A stretch of 64,000 nt of DNA, from assembly GCA_000697355.1 (NCBI GenBank), contig JNEN01000805.1, positions 1 through 64,000 of the forward strand. The letters run 5' to 3'. Below are positions 46,295 to 57,825 of the stretch, one piece after another. The notes below the pieces were generated by a model. That model saw only the letters and a list, made by a program, of their open reading frames with translations. It was not told the DNA's origin and did no database searches. Positions within the stretch are counted from its first letter, which is position 1. The number at the start of each line of letters is the position of its first letter. The position numbers and the translations under genes are program-made. The DNA is from Syncephalastrum monosporum B8922 (Eukaryota; Mucoromycota; Mucoromycetes; Mucorales; Syncephalastraceae).

Positions 46295-49200
46295 ATGACC
46301 AAAAGCGTAGAAAATACTGACCATGTGCAGCCTCATCACACAACAATTGATATCAACATTGATGGCAAAGCGTCTGTCGAACAGCAGATTGAGGTGCACG
46401 GTGAGCTTCATTCTTCTGCTCAGCTTGAGATGTTATATTTCTCCACTCAATACTCACATGGTGTGTTACAGTCCACGACCTTTTCGATGTCAAGGACAAC
46501 AAGACCATTTCTTTGGAGGAGGTCCTGGAGGGCCTTCGTTACGTGATGGACCATCGCATACGAGACGACAGACACCCACACCTTGATCAAAACTTGATGA
46601 GCCGCCTCTGCGAAGCACTCTTGCTCAACACAGGTCACACCGAAGGCAACCTGCTGCGGAAACGTACCACGCCTGCTGCAGACATTGCCTTCTTCTTGTT
46701 TGGTGACTTCATCGAAGAAGTTGCTGAATTCCGCGCCGCTGTGGCCGAGAAGGATGTTTACGAACTACGAGATCATCTTAAAATCCACTATCGCTGCCAA
46801 TCCTTTTCCTCGCAGGAACAGAAACGCGGTGCTATTGCTATGGTTCAGCTTCTCAGCACTCACTTTCCACACCTTGGCGACTGGCGCGACCTCGTCAAGG
46901 AGGGCTATGAGCTCGATCAGCTGCTGACTTCACCCCTCGCCAATGAGGTCGCTTCCGAAAAAGCCAAGATGCCTCGACCAGCCACATTGGAGCATGTCCT
47001 GCCTCCCCCTCAGGCGCTCTACTTTGACCGGTCCGTAGACAAACTACTGCGCATGTTCCGGCATACCGATCCCGAGAAGGGTCTCCCCACTGCACTCTTA
47101 TCACCGCTGCGTGAACAATATGGCAATAATAAGCTACCCGACCCTCCCAAACCATCTGCACTCAAAATGCTCTGGACTCAGTTAACTGATTTTATGGTCC
47201 TTATCCTTCTCGCCGCAGCCATTGTGGAAGCGGGCCAACAGGAGTTCAATAGCATGGCCGTACTTCTTATTGTCATTGTTCTGAATACCATCATTGGCTT
47301 TAGCCAAGAGTGGAAAGCGAGTAAGACGCTCAGTGCTCTCATGAATCTCTCCGTGCCCATGGTGAGCAAATTTTTTGCTTTTTTTGGCTGCCAAAAAAAA
47401 AAAAAAATCCCGGGTTTCCGCGTTTTGTCTTATTCGCTTGTTTTGGTCTAGGCACGAGCCATACGCGATGGAGAACAACAAATGGTTGACTCTGCAGACC
47501 TGGTACCCGGTGACCTCGTCATTCTAGAAGAAGGCGACGCCGTGCCGGCCGACATACGACTCATTGATGTCGCACAGCTGGAACTTGTCGAAGGCATCCT
47601 TACAGGCGAAAGTTTACCTGTCACGAAAAAGACAGATGCTATCAAGGCGAAGGTACGTAAACAGACGGATCCATTTTCACGATGAACTTATGGCTTCCCT
47701 ATGGATGTACAGTCGAGACGGATACCCAACGGTGATTGTCTTGGCAATGCGTTCATGTCCACTACAGTGGCCCGTGGGCGTGGTAAGGGTATCGTTGTAC
47801 GGACAGGCATACAAACCGAGGTGAGACAACAGACAAGCAAGCGAAAGAGACGCTCACTCGATTGGGTTTAGATTGGTAAAATCAGCACAGCAATCCACGC
47901 TGGGTCCAAGCAAAAAACGAAAACACCGATTCAACGCCGCCTCGCTAAACTTGGTACCTGTCTCGTGATAATCGCCGTTGTTTTATGTGCGCTTGTTGTT
48001 GTCATTGGTATCGCCTGGAAGAAAGACGTCAAAGAGATGGTCAACGTTGGCCTCAGGTACATTCCACTGCGTCTCGTAATATGACATCTAATCTGCCTTC
48101 TCTCTTTTAAAGCTTGGCTGTCTCCGTCATTCCCGAGGGCCTTGTCGCTGTGACAACTGTGACGATGGCCCTTGGTGTTCGTCGTATGGCAGCGAAGTAA
48201 GATTCCAACGTGCACATGTCGGAAAATCATAACTGATTATTTTCATATATGTAGTCACTGCATTGTCAGAACCCTGCCAGCAGTTGAGTCACTTGGCAGT
48301 GTTACCGTGATATGCTCAGACAAGGTAAGTCCGTGGCAGAAGACACACGTCATGACTGCATGGGGTTGCATATCTCACTTGCATTACCACATACAGACCG
48401 GCACCTTGACCGAAGGCAAGATGGGCACAGCCGAACTCTGGACAGGTGATAACACACTATATCGGTTTACCGAGTCAACGTCTTTGGATCCGACCCGCGG
48501 CGAAATCATGATGGAGCCGGCTGAGCTGCGTCGTCGCATGATCCATGTACGGAGATCACAGTCGAATGCGGCAGCCTCAGCTGACGCGAACGTTGATTAT
48601 GCAGCACTCCGACCTCGCAAAATTGACACGTCTCGGCCAGACGACTACACGGCACACTTACGTTACGCATGCCTGATTGCTGCCCTATGCAACAATTCTT
48701 CTGTCAACTTTGACCCAGAAACGAAGCAATGGCAAACCGTCGGTGACCCGACCGAAGTCGCTCTTACTGTCGCAGCCCAAAAAGCCAACGCCGGTCGCTC
48801 CCACTGGCAAGCGTATGAGAAGTTTTTTGAGCGTGCTTTTGACAGCGAGCGAAAGCTGATGAGCACGGCTGTTGCCCACGGCGACGATGAAACCCTATTG
48901 CTCTGCAAGGGTGCACCTGAAGAGCTACTCCGCAAATGCACCAGCTACATGCTGCCCGACTCTAACCATGAAGATATGACCGACGACTTTGCGTCCGCAG
49001 TGACCGACGAGAGCTCGCGCATGGCCTCCCAGGGCCTGCGCGTACTGGGCTTGGCGCTTAAAACTCTCGGATCACGGGAGGAAAGTGCGCTGACTGAGTC
49101 CGACCTAACCTTTGTCGGCCTCGTTGGTCTTCTCGACCCTCCCAAGGACGGCGTTAAGGAATCCGTCGAAACATGCCAGAAAGCAGGTATCCGAGTCATG

Positions 49201-50401
49201 ATGATAACAGGCGATCACGTGGATACCGCCACGGCAATTGCGTCTAAGCTTGGCATTTTCAAGGCTGAGGTTCCTGGCATGGTATGGAAACATTATCGCA
49301 CATACGTCCATATACTGATTTTCACGTCTAATTAGTGCCGCGCTATTCTGGGACGAGAGCTCGATCTGCTTTCGGACGATGCCATTATAGAGCTTAACCC
49401 CTTTCCTAACGTATTTGCACGTGTCAGCCCCGACAACAAACTCAAGATTGTCAAGGCACTTCAGCAACGGGGGGAGCTCGTAGCCATGACAGGTGACGGT
49501 GTGAATGGTGAGGTTTTTCTCCTCTGGTAAAATAATATTATACTAACTATTTTCCCAAAGACGCGCCCGCTATTAAATGCGCTGATGTCGGCGTAGCTAT
49601 GGGCCAAGCAGGCACGGAAATTACGAAACAAGCTGCGGACCTGGTGCTAGTCAATGATAACTTTACGACGATCGTTGCCGCAGTGGAAGAAGGTCGCCAT
49701 GTGTTCGATAATATTCTCAAGTTCATCGTCTATCTGCTGAGCTGTAACGGTGCCGAAATATTCCTCATGCTTATCTGTGCCATTGCCGACTTGGAAACAC
49801 CTTTGACGGTCATGATGATTCTGTGGGCCAACATCATCGCTGATATCCCGCCTGCTATGGCCTTGGGTGTGGAGCCCAAGGAGCGCGGACTTATGCAACG
49901 CCCACCGCGAAATCCGAACACTGGCGTCGTCACCAAAGTCACCTGGCTTATTATTTTTATCCAATCCATGTGCATGGCACTGTTATCCATAGCGGTTTAC
50001 TTGATATCACAGAAGGTGTTCAGCTATGAAGTACACGACGCTCAATCTCTCGTGTTCACGTGTCTGACTACACTTCAGCTTATGCACTCGTTCCTCTCAC
50101 GCAGTATTCATCTATCAGTGTTCAGGACTGGTATTATCAGAAACAAGTGGATGATTGCTGCTTTCATCATTTCGTTCGGCTGTATGATTTTGGGTGTCTA
50201 TTGTCCTGGTAAGTTTGATCTGATGAAACCTTACTTTTATCTGCCTTGCCTAACCTTCCTTATAAAGGTATCTCAGATTGGCTCGAGCTGACCTCTGTCG
50301 GTTGGCAGTCATGGGTCATGATCCTTATTTGTTGTGTTATTCATTTTACAGTTGTAGAAGTACTCAAACATTTCGTTCGTATCTTCGGCTGTGTAATCTA
50401 A
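46295..50401 (+). CDS. Type II P-type cation ATPase with unusual N-terminal extension
   Basis: Eleven exons from 46295 to 50401, 1160 aa (joints at 46400/46472, 47361/47452, 47652/47713, 47820/47872, 48056/48113, 48196/48255, 48324/48397, 49281/49336, 49507/49561, 50208/50268). Residues 1-240 are a soluble extension, with EF-hand-like [12 protein letters not shown] at 41-52. Then the cation-ATPase N domain ([12 protein letters not shown]), M1/M2 and actuator LTGES. M4 has VIPEGLVAV, the phosphorylation loop CSDKTGTLTE, nucleotide site CKGAPEELL, hinge [14 protein letters not shown], and M5-M10. M5 [10 protein letters not shown] and M6 [14 protein letters not shown] keep the Asn, Glu and Asp that bind Ca2+ in SERCA, but the SERCA Thr is Ala. 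Ca2+ or another divalent ion is likely; Na+ cannot be excluded. Probably an endomembrane pump. Confidence 0.92.
47393..47407 (+). repeat. A15 homopolymer in an ATPase intron
   Basis: Fifteen A residues in intron 2, likely length-variable. Confidence 0.85.
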
Positions 50402-52456
50402 GCCATTATAGTATACTATATCCCCTGTCACAAAGTAGCCCTCAAATACATACCAGTAGCTACAGTGTTAGCTTCTGTCTGACCTTACTGTATCCTTTTC
50501 CACAAACAGAGGATATATTCTCTCCTACTGACCGATGTTATTCCATTTTCAGCACTTCAAGTACTTTATAAAAATGGCTCAAAGAAGCAGCAGCATCCTT
50601 TATAATCTTTCTGTATTTGTACTTGTGCTATCGCAGCGTTATGAAAATCCACTGGTTGTAAATTGTACAAAGTTTTTCAAGCTGTGCTAATCTAACAGTA
50701 TTGGTAATTAAACTATTCACATCAGTAGTTACTCGTTGAATACCTGTCGTATTGTGTAGTCGATAGCAATAGCTTTAGCGTGTGAACTCATTCTGCTTAA
50801 AAAGTGTGTGTTTCTTGTTCAAAGAATACGATATTTGCTAATCTACCACGCGCTCCTTGTGTGTGTTTTCCTGCATCTATCATTGCGGATATCTTTTATT
50901 TCCTAATGCTCTGCATCTGTTATATCATAATAGTGACCCAGCTAGACGCTCGAGATGATGCTGTTTGTCTATCTGGCTGATTTTCATAGAATGAATTTGC
51001 CCTCGTTGCTAGCGTGTTCTTATTAAAGTCACCCTTGGCACATCCATAACATCACACTGTGTGAAGTTGTATATGTAGATATATTGATGAGTTCCTCGCT
51101 ATCTAAAGCCCAAAATCTTGTAAGATTATGTGAAAACAAACATGCATAGAGCTTCTGACTTGTTGTCTAAACTCAAGATCAACACGTAAAGAATCATGCA
51201 CCATAAACAATCATGCTGATATTCTAACACAGACACTGTGTGTGTGGAATATCCATTCTTCATTATGACCATATCTACTTTTGGCATAAGGAGATAGCTG
51301 TAGTAGACTGGACGCCACAGTTGTCGTAGTTATTGAGTAAGAAACAATAAGACGACAAGGGGGTTAGGTAACTGCATCAAACAATGATGTGCTTTATTCC
51401 CAATTATGAAAAAGCACGGGCGAATGCCTAAATTAGTAGCCAAATCCTGAGCGCCACTGCTACTCCTGTTACTATTGATGTAAATATGACGTTCGGCGCT
51501 AAGGGGTGATTTTGTTTAGAACACTTTTACTGTTATTCTTCCCGCTTCCTGGGTAAGTGCTAAAAAATAAAAGGAAGAGAAGGAGTATCGATGTAAGTCG
51601 TCAGATGCTATAATCAATCCGACAAGCCGGAAAAAAGAAAATTCGGATTGCTAGCCTTGTGAAAATTAGAGGCTTGCTCATATCTTCATCTCAGGGCAAA
51701 ACTCACATGCCATCATCCCAAAAAGTTGCAACTTTATTATGCATGCGACGCGGGGAAAATTGGTGCTGAACCTGGCCTCAATAACCTTGTCTTCCACCTC
51801 GTACTTATCTTGTTTGCAATTGAATTCATGACTTGGGAAGATTTTATGTTGCACGCAGACATACCCATGAAATGACTAAAGAAAGCTTTTTTCTTGTGTT
51901 GCTGCTACCTAAGTAGTACCACGCGACTGGACACGTTGTTGCTCTTGACGAAATTCGCTCTGTGTTTTCCTTTGTCCTGGGTACCACGTTGCACAGGATC
52001 GCTTCATCAAAAAGAAGGTCAGTCTATGGATAAAGGAGACAAATTGTCAGCTCAGAGTACAAAACTTATAATGAGCAAGAAATAGGGACAAAAACTAGGA
52101 TATACATTGATTGTGGCAGACAATTCGTCAGATACAGGAGGAGGTATAAGCAAATATTTGCCACGTACGGCAATAAAGGCGCGTATACGCTCCTATGCTT
52201 GAGTATCATTAAGACGATAAGAAAGGAGAGTGGGACTTGGATGCCCCCAAAATGGCAAGGATCGGCAAGGATAAACAAGCCCGTGGGTAGGACTCCAAGT
52301 TGTCGTCAAGGTGGCACACAAAATTCCTTTACTTTTTAGTCTTCTGCCAAAACGTTTGACGGTTTTCTTCTTTCTTTCATCTCGGTCCTGTTTCTCTTGC
52401 TCATTCTTCCCTTCCTCCCCCGCCTCCTTCGCCTTCCTTCCCATACCCTCTCTTTT
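50402..52456. other. Intergenic, 2.06 kb AT-rich
   Basis: No frame over 63 codons on the plus strand except those entering URC4, and no domain or splice chain found. AT-rich throughout, as in ordinary noncoding DNA. A minus-strand frame at 52193-52798 is the shadow of URC4 exon 1. No tRNA-like cloverleaf recognised. Confidence 0.5.
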
Positions 52457-54004
52457 ATGGCTACGAACGAATATCTTCAGAGCCTGCAATCCGTACGCGA
52501 CCGGTGTTTCCGGGTCCAGGAAGCAGCTGTGCGTCATCGACTCGAGCATTTTGAAGTGGACCAGAGCAAACTCGACGACATGATCAAACTGGTTGTCTCG
52601 CTCATCAAGCGCGACTATGATAAACCCGATGACATTCCAGTTCACGGCTGTTGGCGATACTTTGATGCCGGCGGCCGGCCACGCATCAAGAATCTGATCA
52701 ATGCATGGGCGAGTCTCGGTGAAGGCGCTATGGAGCAGACGCGCCGTATCATTGATCTCTTTGTAGTAGCTGTCCTCCTCGATCTCGAGGCTGGACATGT
52801 TTGGTCATACCGCGAGCAGCTGACGGGCAGGACTCATAAGCGCAACGAGGGTATCGCCATCGCCGTCCTCGAAATGTTCAATGCCGGTGTTTTCTCCAGC
52901 GATCCCAGTAAACCTCATCGAGTTGACTGTAAGCTTATTTGAATTCATTTCGCTCTGATCCGTTATATTAATTTTTATTTTTTTTCTGCAGCTGAGGCGT
53001 TACTTCATCTCTCTGACGAAACACTCGCGCGAGGCTTCCAAATTGACTCAGTTAGCGCCCTTGTCGGTCTTGAGGACAGACTTGCGCTTCTGCGTCACCT
53101 CGGCCAAACCCTTCAATCACGACCAGACTATTTTGGCACGACCGTACCACGACCCGGCCACCTCATGGGTATATAGAAGCCATTTTGTGTGACAATATCC
53201 AGATGTCTAACACGCATATGTTATATTATAGACTATCTACTCGCGCACCCAACCACGATCAACACTAAAAAAGGACCCCTCATCCACCTCGAGACCTTGT
53301 GGCCTGTTGTGCAAGAAATGGGTGAGATCTGGGCATCCGATGAGGGCAAGGGCGGGACCCCAAATCTCGGTGATGTTTGGCCATGCTCAGCCATCAGCTC
53401 AGAGACTTCTGAAGATAACTTTGTATGCTTCCACCGTCTGTCTCAGTGGCTCGTCTACTCGCTCCTTGAACCGATGGAGAAGCTCTTAGGTGCTACCATC
53501 GAAGGCACCGAGCAACTGACGGTCCTGCCCGAGTACCGAAACGGCGGACTCTTGATGGATACCGGTTTCATCACACTTAAGCCCGCCGATTTAAAACGCG
53601 GTCTCGAAAACTACCGTCAAAACTCGCTCCTCCCGGGCCAGCCTAAGGTCGAGATCGCTCCCATGTTTGAGATGGGTGACCCCGTCGTGATTGAATGGCG
53701 TGCCCTGACTGTTGCCTATCTGGATATCGTTGCCGATCGCGTTCGTGAGACATTTGGCCTCAACCGAAAACGTCTCTCTCTCTCCCAGCTTATCCATGGT
53801 GGCACGTGGAGTGTAAGATCTTTTTAATACCCTTTGCCCTGAATCAACTCAGCTAATTGTATCTTAGGCTGGTCGCGAACTCGCGGAAATATCACGTCCC
53901 AATACCCAAGAACCACCCATCGTCATTAAGGTACAAGTTGCCAACCTTGTAATGCACATATCTTACTGACTTCTTTCTAGATTGACCGTCGTGTTATCTA
54001 TTAA
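52457..54004 (+). CDS. URC4: URC4 / DUF1688 uracil-catabolism protein
   Basis: Five exons (52457-52928, 52992-53168, 53232-53812, 53868-53930, 53981-54004), 438 aa, usual for the family. DUF1688 landmarks: VRDRCFRVQEAA, HGCWRYFDAGG, SLGEGAMEQTRRIIDLFVVAVLLDLEAG, NEGIAIAVLEMFNAGVFSSDP, FCV-type FQIDSVSALVGLEDRLALL, SQWLVYSLLEPMEKLLG, LPEYRNGGLLMDTG, PVVIEWRALTVAYLD, and the C-terminal GGTWSAGRELA...PPIVIKIDRRVIY. In Lachancea, URC4 is needed for the URC pyrimidine-catabolic route; the biochemical step is not established. No other URC gene (URC1, URC3, URC6) is in the window. All introns are GT-AG. Confidence 0.93.
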
Positions 54005-55026
54005 TCGCAGCATATGAATGTACAAAGAACTCTGCAAGCAACCAGATGCATATTTATATATACTCAGACTATCGAATTATGGTATCTCGCTACTATTTTC
54101 TTCTCCCGTTATTCCCCATGTTTGTCAAAAGAAATATACCTATTGGATGGCTTGCGCGTGTCGCAGCCAAAGATGTGCAATTTCATGTTTGACGGATATC
54201 TACCCCTGGTAGACGTGCGATCTGCTGAGTTCAACGGGATCAATATGCAGGCTTTAGGAACTGGACACGGGTATCACACTCTTGTCTACAAGATCCCTTC
54301 TGTTTACGTATGAATAAGTCGATTCTCATCCGGAGTGGTACGGCGTGCGGGTTATGTCTTTTATGGATCAAGAACACGAACTTCTCATTTACATTGTTGT
54401 GTTTGACAAAACCAACTTTTCTGCTAGTTCTAGTACGGAGTCTGCAACCTTGTACAACTAAACATATACATATATTGTATATGCTGAAATGCGCAGGGAA
54501 CTCGCCGTAGATAGAAGCCACCATTATGGAAAGCTTCACTGTAAGTTAGAAATAATGAGCCAGTGATACGTGAATGAACAAAAGTTCATGGGGAGTTTTG
54601 CGCTTGCTTGGAATGATGGGTTATAATTGCCATCAAGTCGTACATTCCTCGCATACACAGGACGCGTATCATCCGCCGCATGCCATCATACGTTACATAT
54701 GCATAAGTAGATTACGCTCCCGTATTCAGCAAATAGGATCACCTTAACTTTATGTATGCTGATTCCATGGAGAGGAATGATCTATAGTGTATGTCGCCCT
54801 ACGAGGACTTTAGATTGTTGACTCATGTCCGTAAACAGACTTCAGGGAAAAGCAGGACAAAAGCTTTTCGTAAACTGAATATCCACCATAATCAAACTAT
54901 TTAAAGAAAAAATTGATGGCAATTAAGTCGACAGAAAGATGCTTAGTAGCAAATTTCTTGGTGTGCAAGCACTGAAGAGAATAGAGTTAGTCTGTATAGT
55001 TGAAGCGAGACAATAATGTAGAATTT
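54005..55026. other. Convergent intergenic region, URC4 / bZIP
   Basis: 1.02 kb. Small open frames (99 aa or less) on either strand, none convincing. AT-rich. Holds both 3' UTRs. Confidence 0.5.
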
Positions 55027-55958
55027 TTATGCGTATGAGGTATGTAGGAATGATTGATTGCACAAGGGGTATTCGAGCTGACTGCCACTAGGGACGACAG
55101 TGTTTGTTGCGCTCTCACCGGGATCAAAGGTGAATCGGGCCTGTCGCAACAGGGCGTTTTCTTCTTCCAACGCTTGTAACTGTTCCCGCAGTCTGTCGTT
55201 CTCCTGTGTCAGCTTTTCATCCTGCTGACTAGTCGTCTCGAGCTCCTGGATACGCATTTGAAGTTCATGTACAAGTTGCTCTTTCCTTGCTCGAAACGCG
55301 CGTTGAGCTGCTCGGTTTTGTGCCTTGCGTTTTTGTTTGGGGTCGTACTATATGCTATGTGTTACCGCCTGATGGATCAAAGAATTCAGCCATGTATAGA
55401 CGTACCAGTGTCGAAGAACTCGATTGAAAACGTTTGGGATTATGACCTACGAGTGATTGAGTTCATACAATAACGAAGCATAAAGATATACGAACAGGAG
55501 TCCGACGTTTTACCTTTTTCCTGCAATTCGAACGAATGAGGACGCTTGGTGCCTGCGCGCTTATGATTAGTCATCTGCGCCTAGACAAACCTGTCTTTGG
55601 CCTGTTTTCACATACCGCGCTTGTCTCGTTTCATATCTGGGGCTCGTCTTTTCCTCTCCCGGCGACCTGTACTGTCGTCTTCGTCGTCCTCGTCATCTGG
55701 GATATAATAGTCGTCTGTATCGCTGTCATTGTAGTACCGCCTCGTTGTTTTCCCTAGTCGGGCTGATCGGCGCGGCCTAATTTTACGTATCGGCATCCGT
55801 GCACCTGTGCTTCTGATTTTTGCACTCTCATCGTTACTGCTGTTGCCATTGCCGTTGCCAAGGCTATTATTATCGCTGCTATCGGAAGAGTCGTCGAATT
55901 CTGCGTATATATGAGCGTAAGGCGATTTGAGCGGGTCAGGACTTGATAGTGAGTCCAT
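55027..55958 (-). CDS. bZIP transcription factor, Yap/AP-1-like
   Basis: Four exons (55958-55616, 55552-55514, 55446-55406, 55347-55027), 247 aa. Two middle exons are only 39 and 41 nt. The N-terminal half is acidic/Ser/Asn-rich with several basic patches (RPRRSARLGKTTRRYY, GRRERKRRAPDMKR). The DNA-binding basic region is KRKAQNRAAQRAFRARKEQ, with the N-x-x-A-Q-R-x-F-R signature of fungal Yap/Pap1 proteins rather than Gcn4. A leucine zipper follows (LQMRIQELETTSQQDEKLTQ...LREQLQALEEENALLRQA). No cysteine-rich redox domain typical of Yap1 is seen, so an oxidative-stress role is not supported by motif. Nuclear. Confidence 0.9.
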
Positions 55959-56885
55959 GATGTGTATGCGAGAGTGAGGAGTATGGTGAAGAGAAGAGAG
56001 AAAATTCGCAATCCGTTCCCCGAGGAGAAATGGTTGACCCCTCCCCATTGGAGTGACCTGGCCTGGGTTATATATTTCTACGGTGTCGAAGTGATTTGTA
56101 ATATTTCGGTAAGTCGCAGAAATATCCAAAAAGATGTGGGTGGCGTAGTATTTTGTCCTATTAAAGTATGCTTTCTAATACATTATGTATATGAACTGCT
56201 TCCCTCTTTGACGGGAAAAAAGGAAGGCATCTGTAAAACCCCCAGCATTTTTAAAATAAATGAATATGCCGAACAATACAGTAGAGAATAAAAAGATACA
56301 TGTTCATTCAGTTTTGCTTTGTACAATCTTTGCTTCGTATACACTCCATGCCATTAGGGCCGCGACTTGATATTAGTTACTCTGCAAGGATTATTTTATG
56401 AGAGTTTATGTGGTTGATTAGCTTGGATAGAGACAAGGGGAATTTTCTCTCCTTCCAATTTCGCGACAATGACAAATTCAATGGGAGGACCCTCTTTGAT
56501 TTGTAACCCGACCTCAGCCGAGGCACCACTAAACTACTTTTCCATTTGGCGTCCAAACAAATGCACCTGGAATGCAATAAGAACCATAGTACTATAGGAC
56601 AGAAACTCATCAGTAATCTTACTTTGCGAAGCTTGATTGCATTGGAATGTATGATATGGATTGGGATACGAAGCGTACTTCTCTTTGTCACAAGGATTGA
56701 CAGCGATGATGTAATATAAAAGGACAAAGCTCATGATGCAGTGACTGCTGATTGGGAGGCGGGGCCCGGTCAAAAAGTTAGCCGATACCGACCGTTAGAC
56801 CAGCGCCACCGTTGCTGGACGCCTTTTTTTTTCCTCCATTAAACCCCTCCCACCACTTCTCCACACACAATTCTAATAAAAGAAT
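55959..56885. promoter_or_regulatory. Divergent intergenic region, bZIP / PRELI
   Basis: 927 bases. Minus frames at 56377-56773 are open but feature-poor. Contains a pyrimidine-rich tract just before the PRELI ATG (CCCTCCCACCACTTCTCC). Confidence 0.4.
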
Positions 56886-57594
56886 ATGGTGAAATTCTAC
56901 CAGCATGTATATAACTATGAGTAAGTTGAATCCTGCTTAAATGAACTTCTGAGAACTCATTATAACAGACATCCATGGCAAAATGTGACTTACGCATTTT
57001 GGCTGAGGTATCCGAATCCTTTTGCTTCTCACGGTAAGCAATAGCAATTGGAAAGAAAATGGGCACTCATAAGGACCTCTAGTTCTTGCGACGGACGTGT
57101 TGGACCGCTATGTCGATGAGCAAGGCATTCTACGGACAACACGAATCGTATTGAAAAAGGGCAAACTGCCAAAGTGGTTCCCGGAGAATGTAAGGCTCAC
57201 CCTTGTCAAAGCAGCATAAACTAACATAAAGAAATTATCATAGCTTGTAAAGAACTCACAAGCGTTTATTATCGAGGAGTCTGAAGTGGACCCAAAGACG
57301 ATGACTATGACGACACGCACAAAAAACCTCAACCACGTTCGCATCATGCAGGTCGTGGAGACGCAAATATTCAAGCCTCACCAAGACAACCCGAGCTGGA
57401 CGTCGTGTCAGTCGGAAGCGTGCATCGTTTCACGTTTCGGGTGGGGTATGGCCGGTCGGATCGAAGGCTTCGGTCAGTCCAACTTTGCTGCCAACGCATC
57501 GAAGGCACGCAAGGGTATGCGGCATATCCTCCAACTGATCCGCGAGAAGCAAACGGGTGGCCGTATGCCATTCTATAATACCCAATCCCTCTAA
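56886..57594 (+). CDS. UPS/PRELI-family mitochondrial lipid-transfer protein
   Basis: Four exons (56886-56920, 56969-57033, 57083-57189, 57244-57594), 185 aa, normal length. It starts MVKFYQHVYNYEHPWQNVTYAFWLRYPNPFASHVL, the strongly conserved PRELI/MSF1 opening. It continues VLDRYVDEQGILRTTRIVLKKGKLPKWF, then FIIEESEVDPKTMTMTTRTKNLNHVRIMQVVE, and the terminal helix. Members shuttle phosphatidic acid or phosphatidylserine between mitochondrial membranes together with Mdm35/TRIAP1 in the intermembrane space. The wording at the start (W-R-Y-P-N-P) is shared by Ups1, Ups2 and Ups3; I do not separate them. All introns are short, GT-AG. Confidence 0.93.
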
Positions 57595-57825
57595 TCGTAT
57601 CGTACTGTCTTATTTCATTTCCTATGCCTGCCGAAAAAAATCACCTTATTCTTTCCCTTTCCCGACTCTACTCTTCTTTTCCATCCTCACGTATCCACCC
57701 TACTCTCCGCCCACCGTTGTACATATGTAAAAGCCAATAAAAGTGTGTCTTCTTTCTTCTCTCAGATGATATCTGATTCCTCTTACGCATATGAATAATA
57801 TGTGCACATGTCACGTAATATATCA

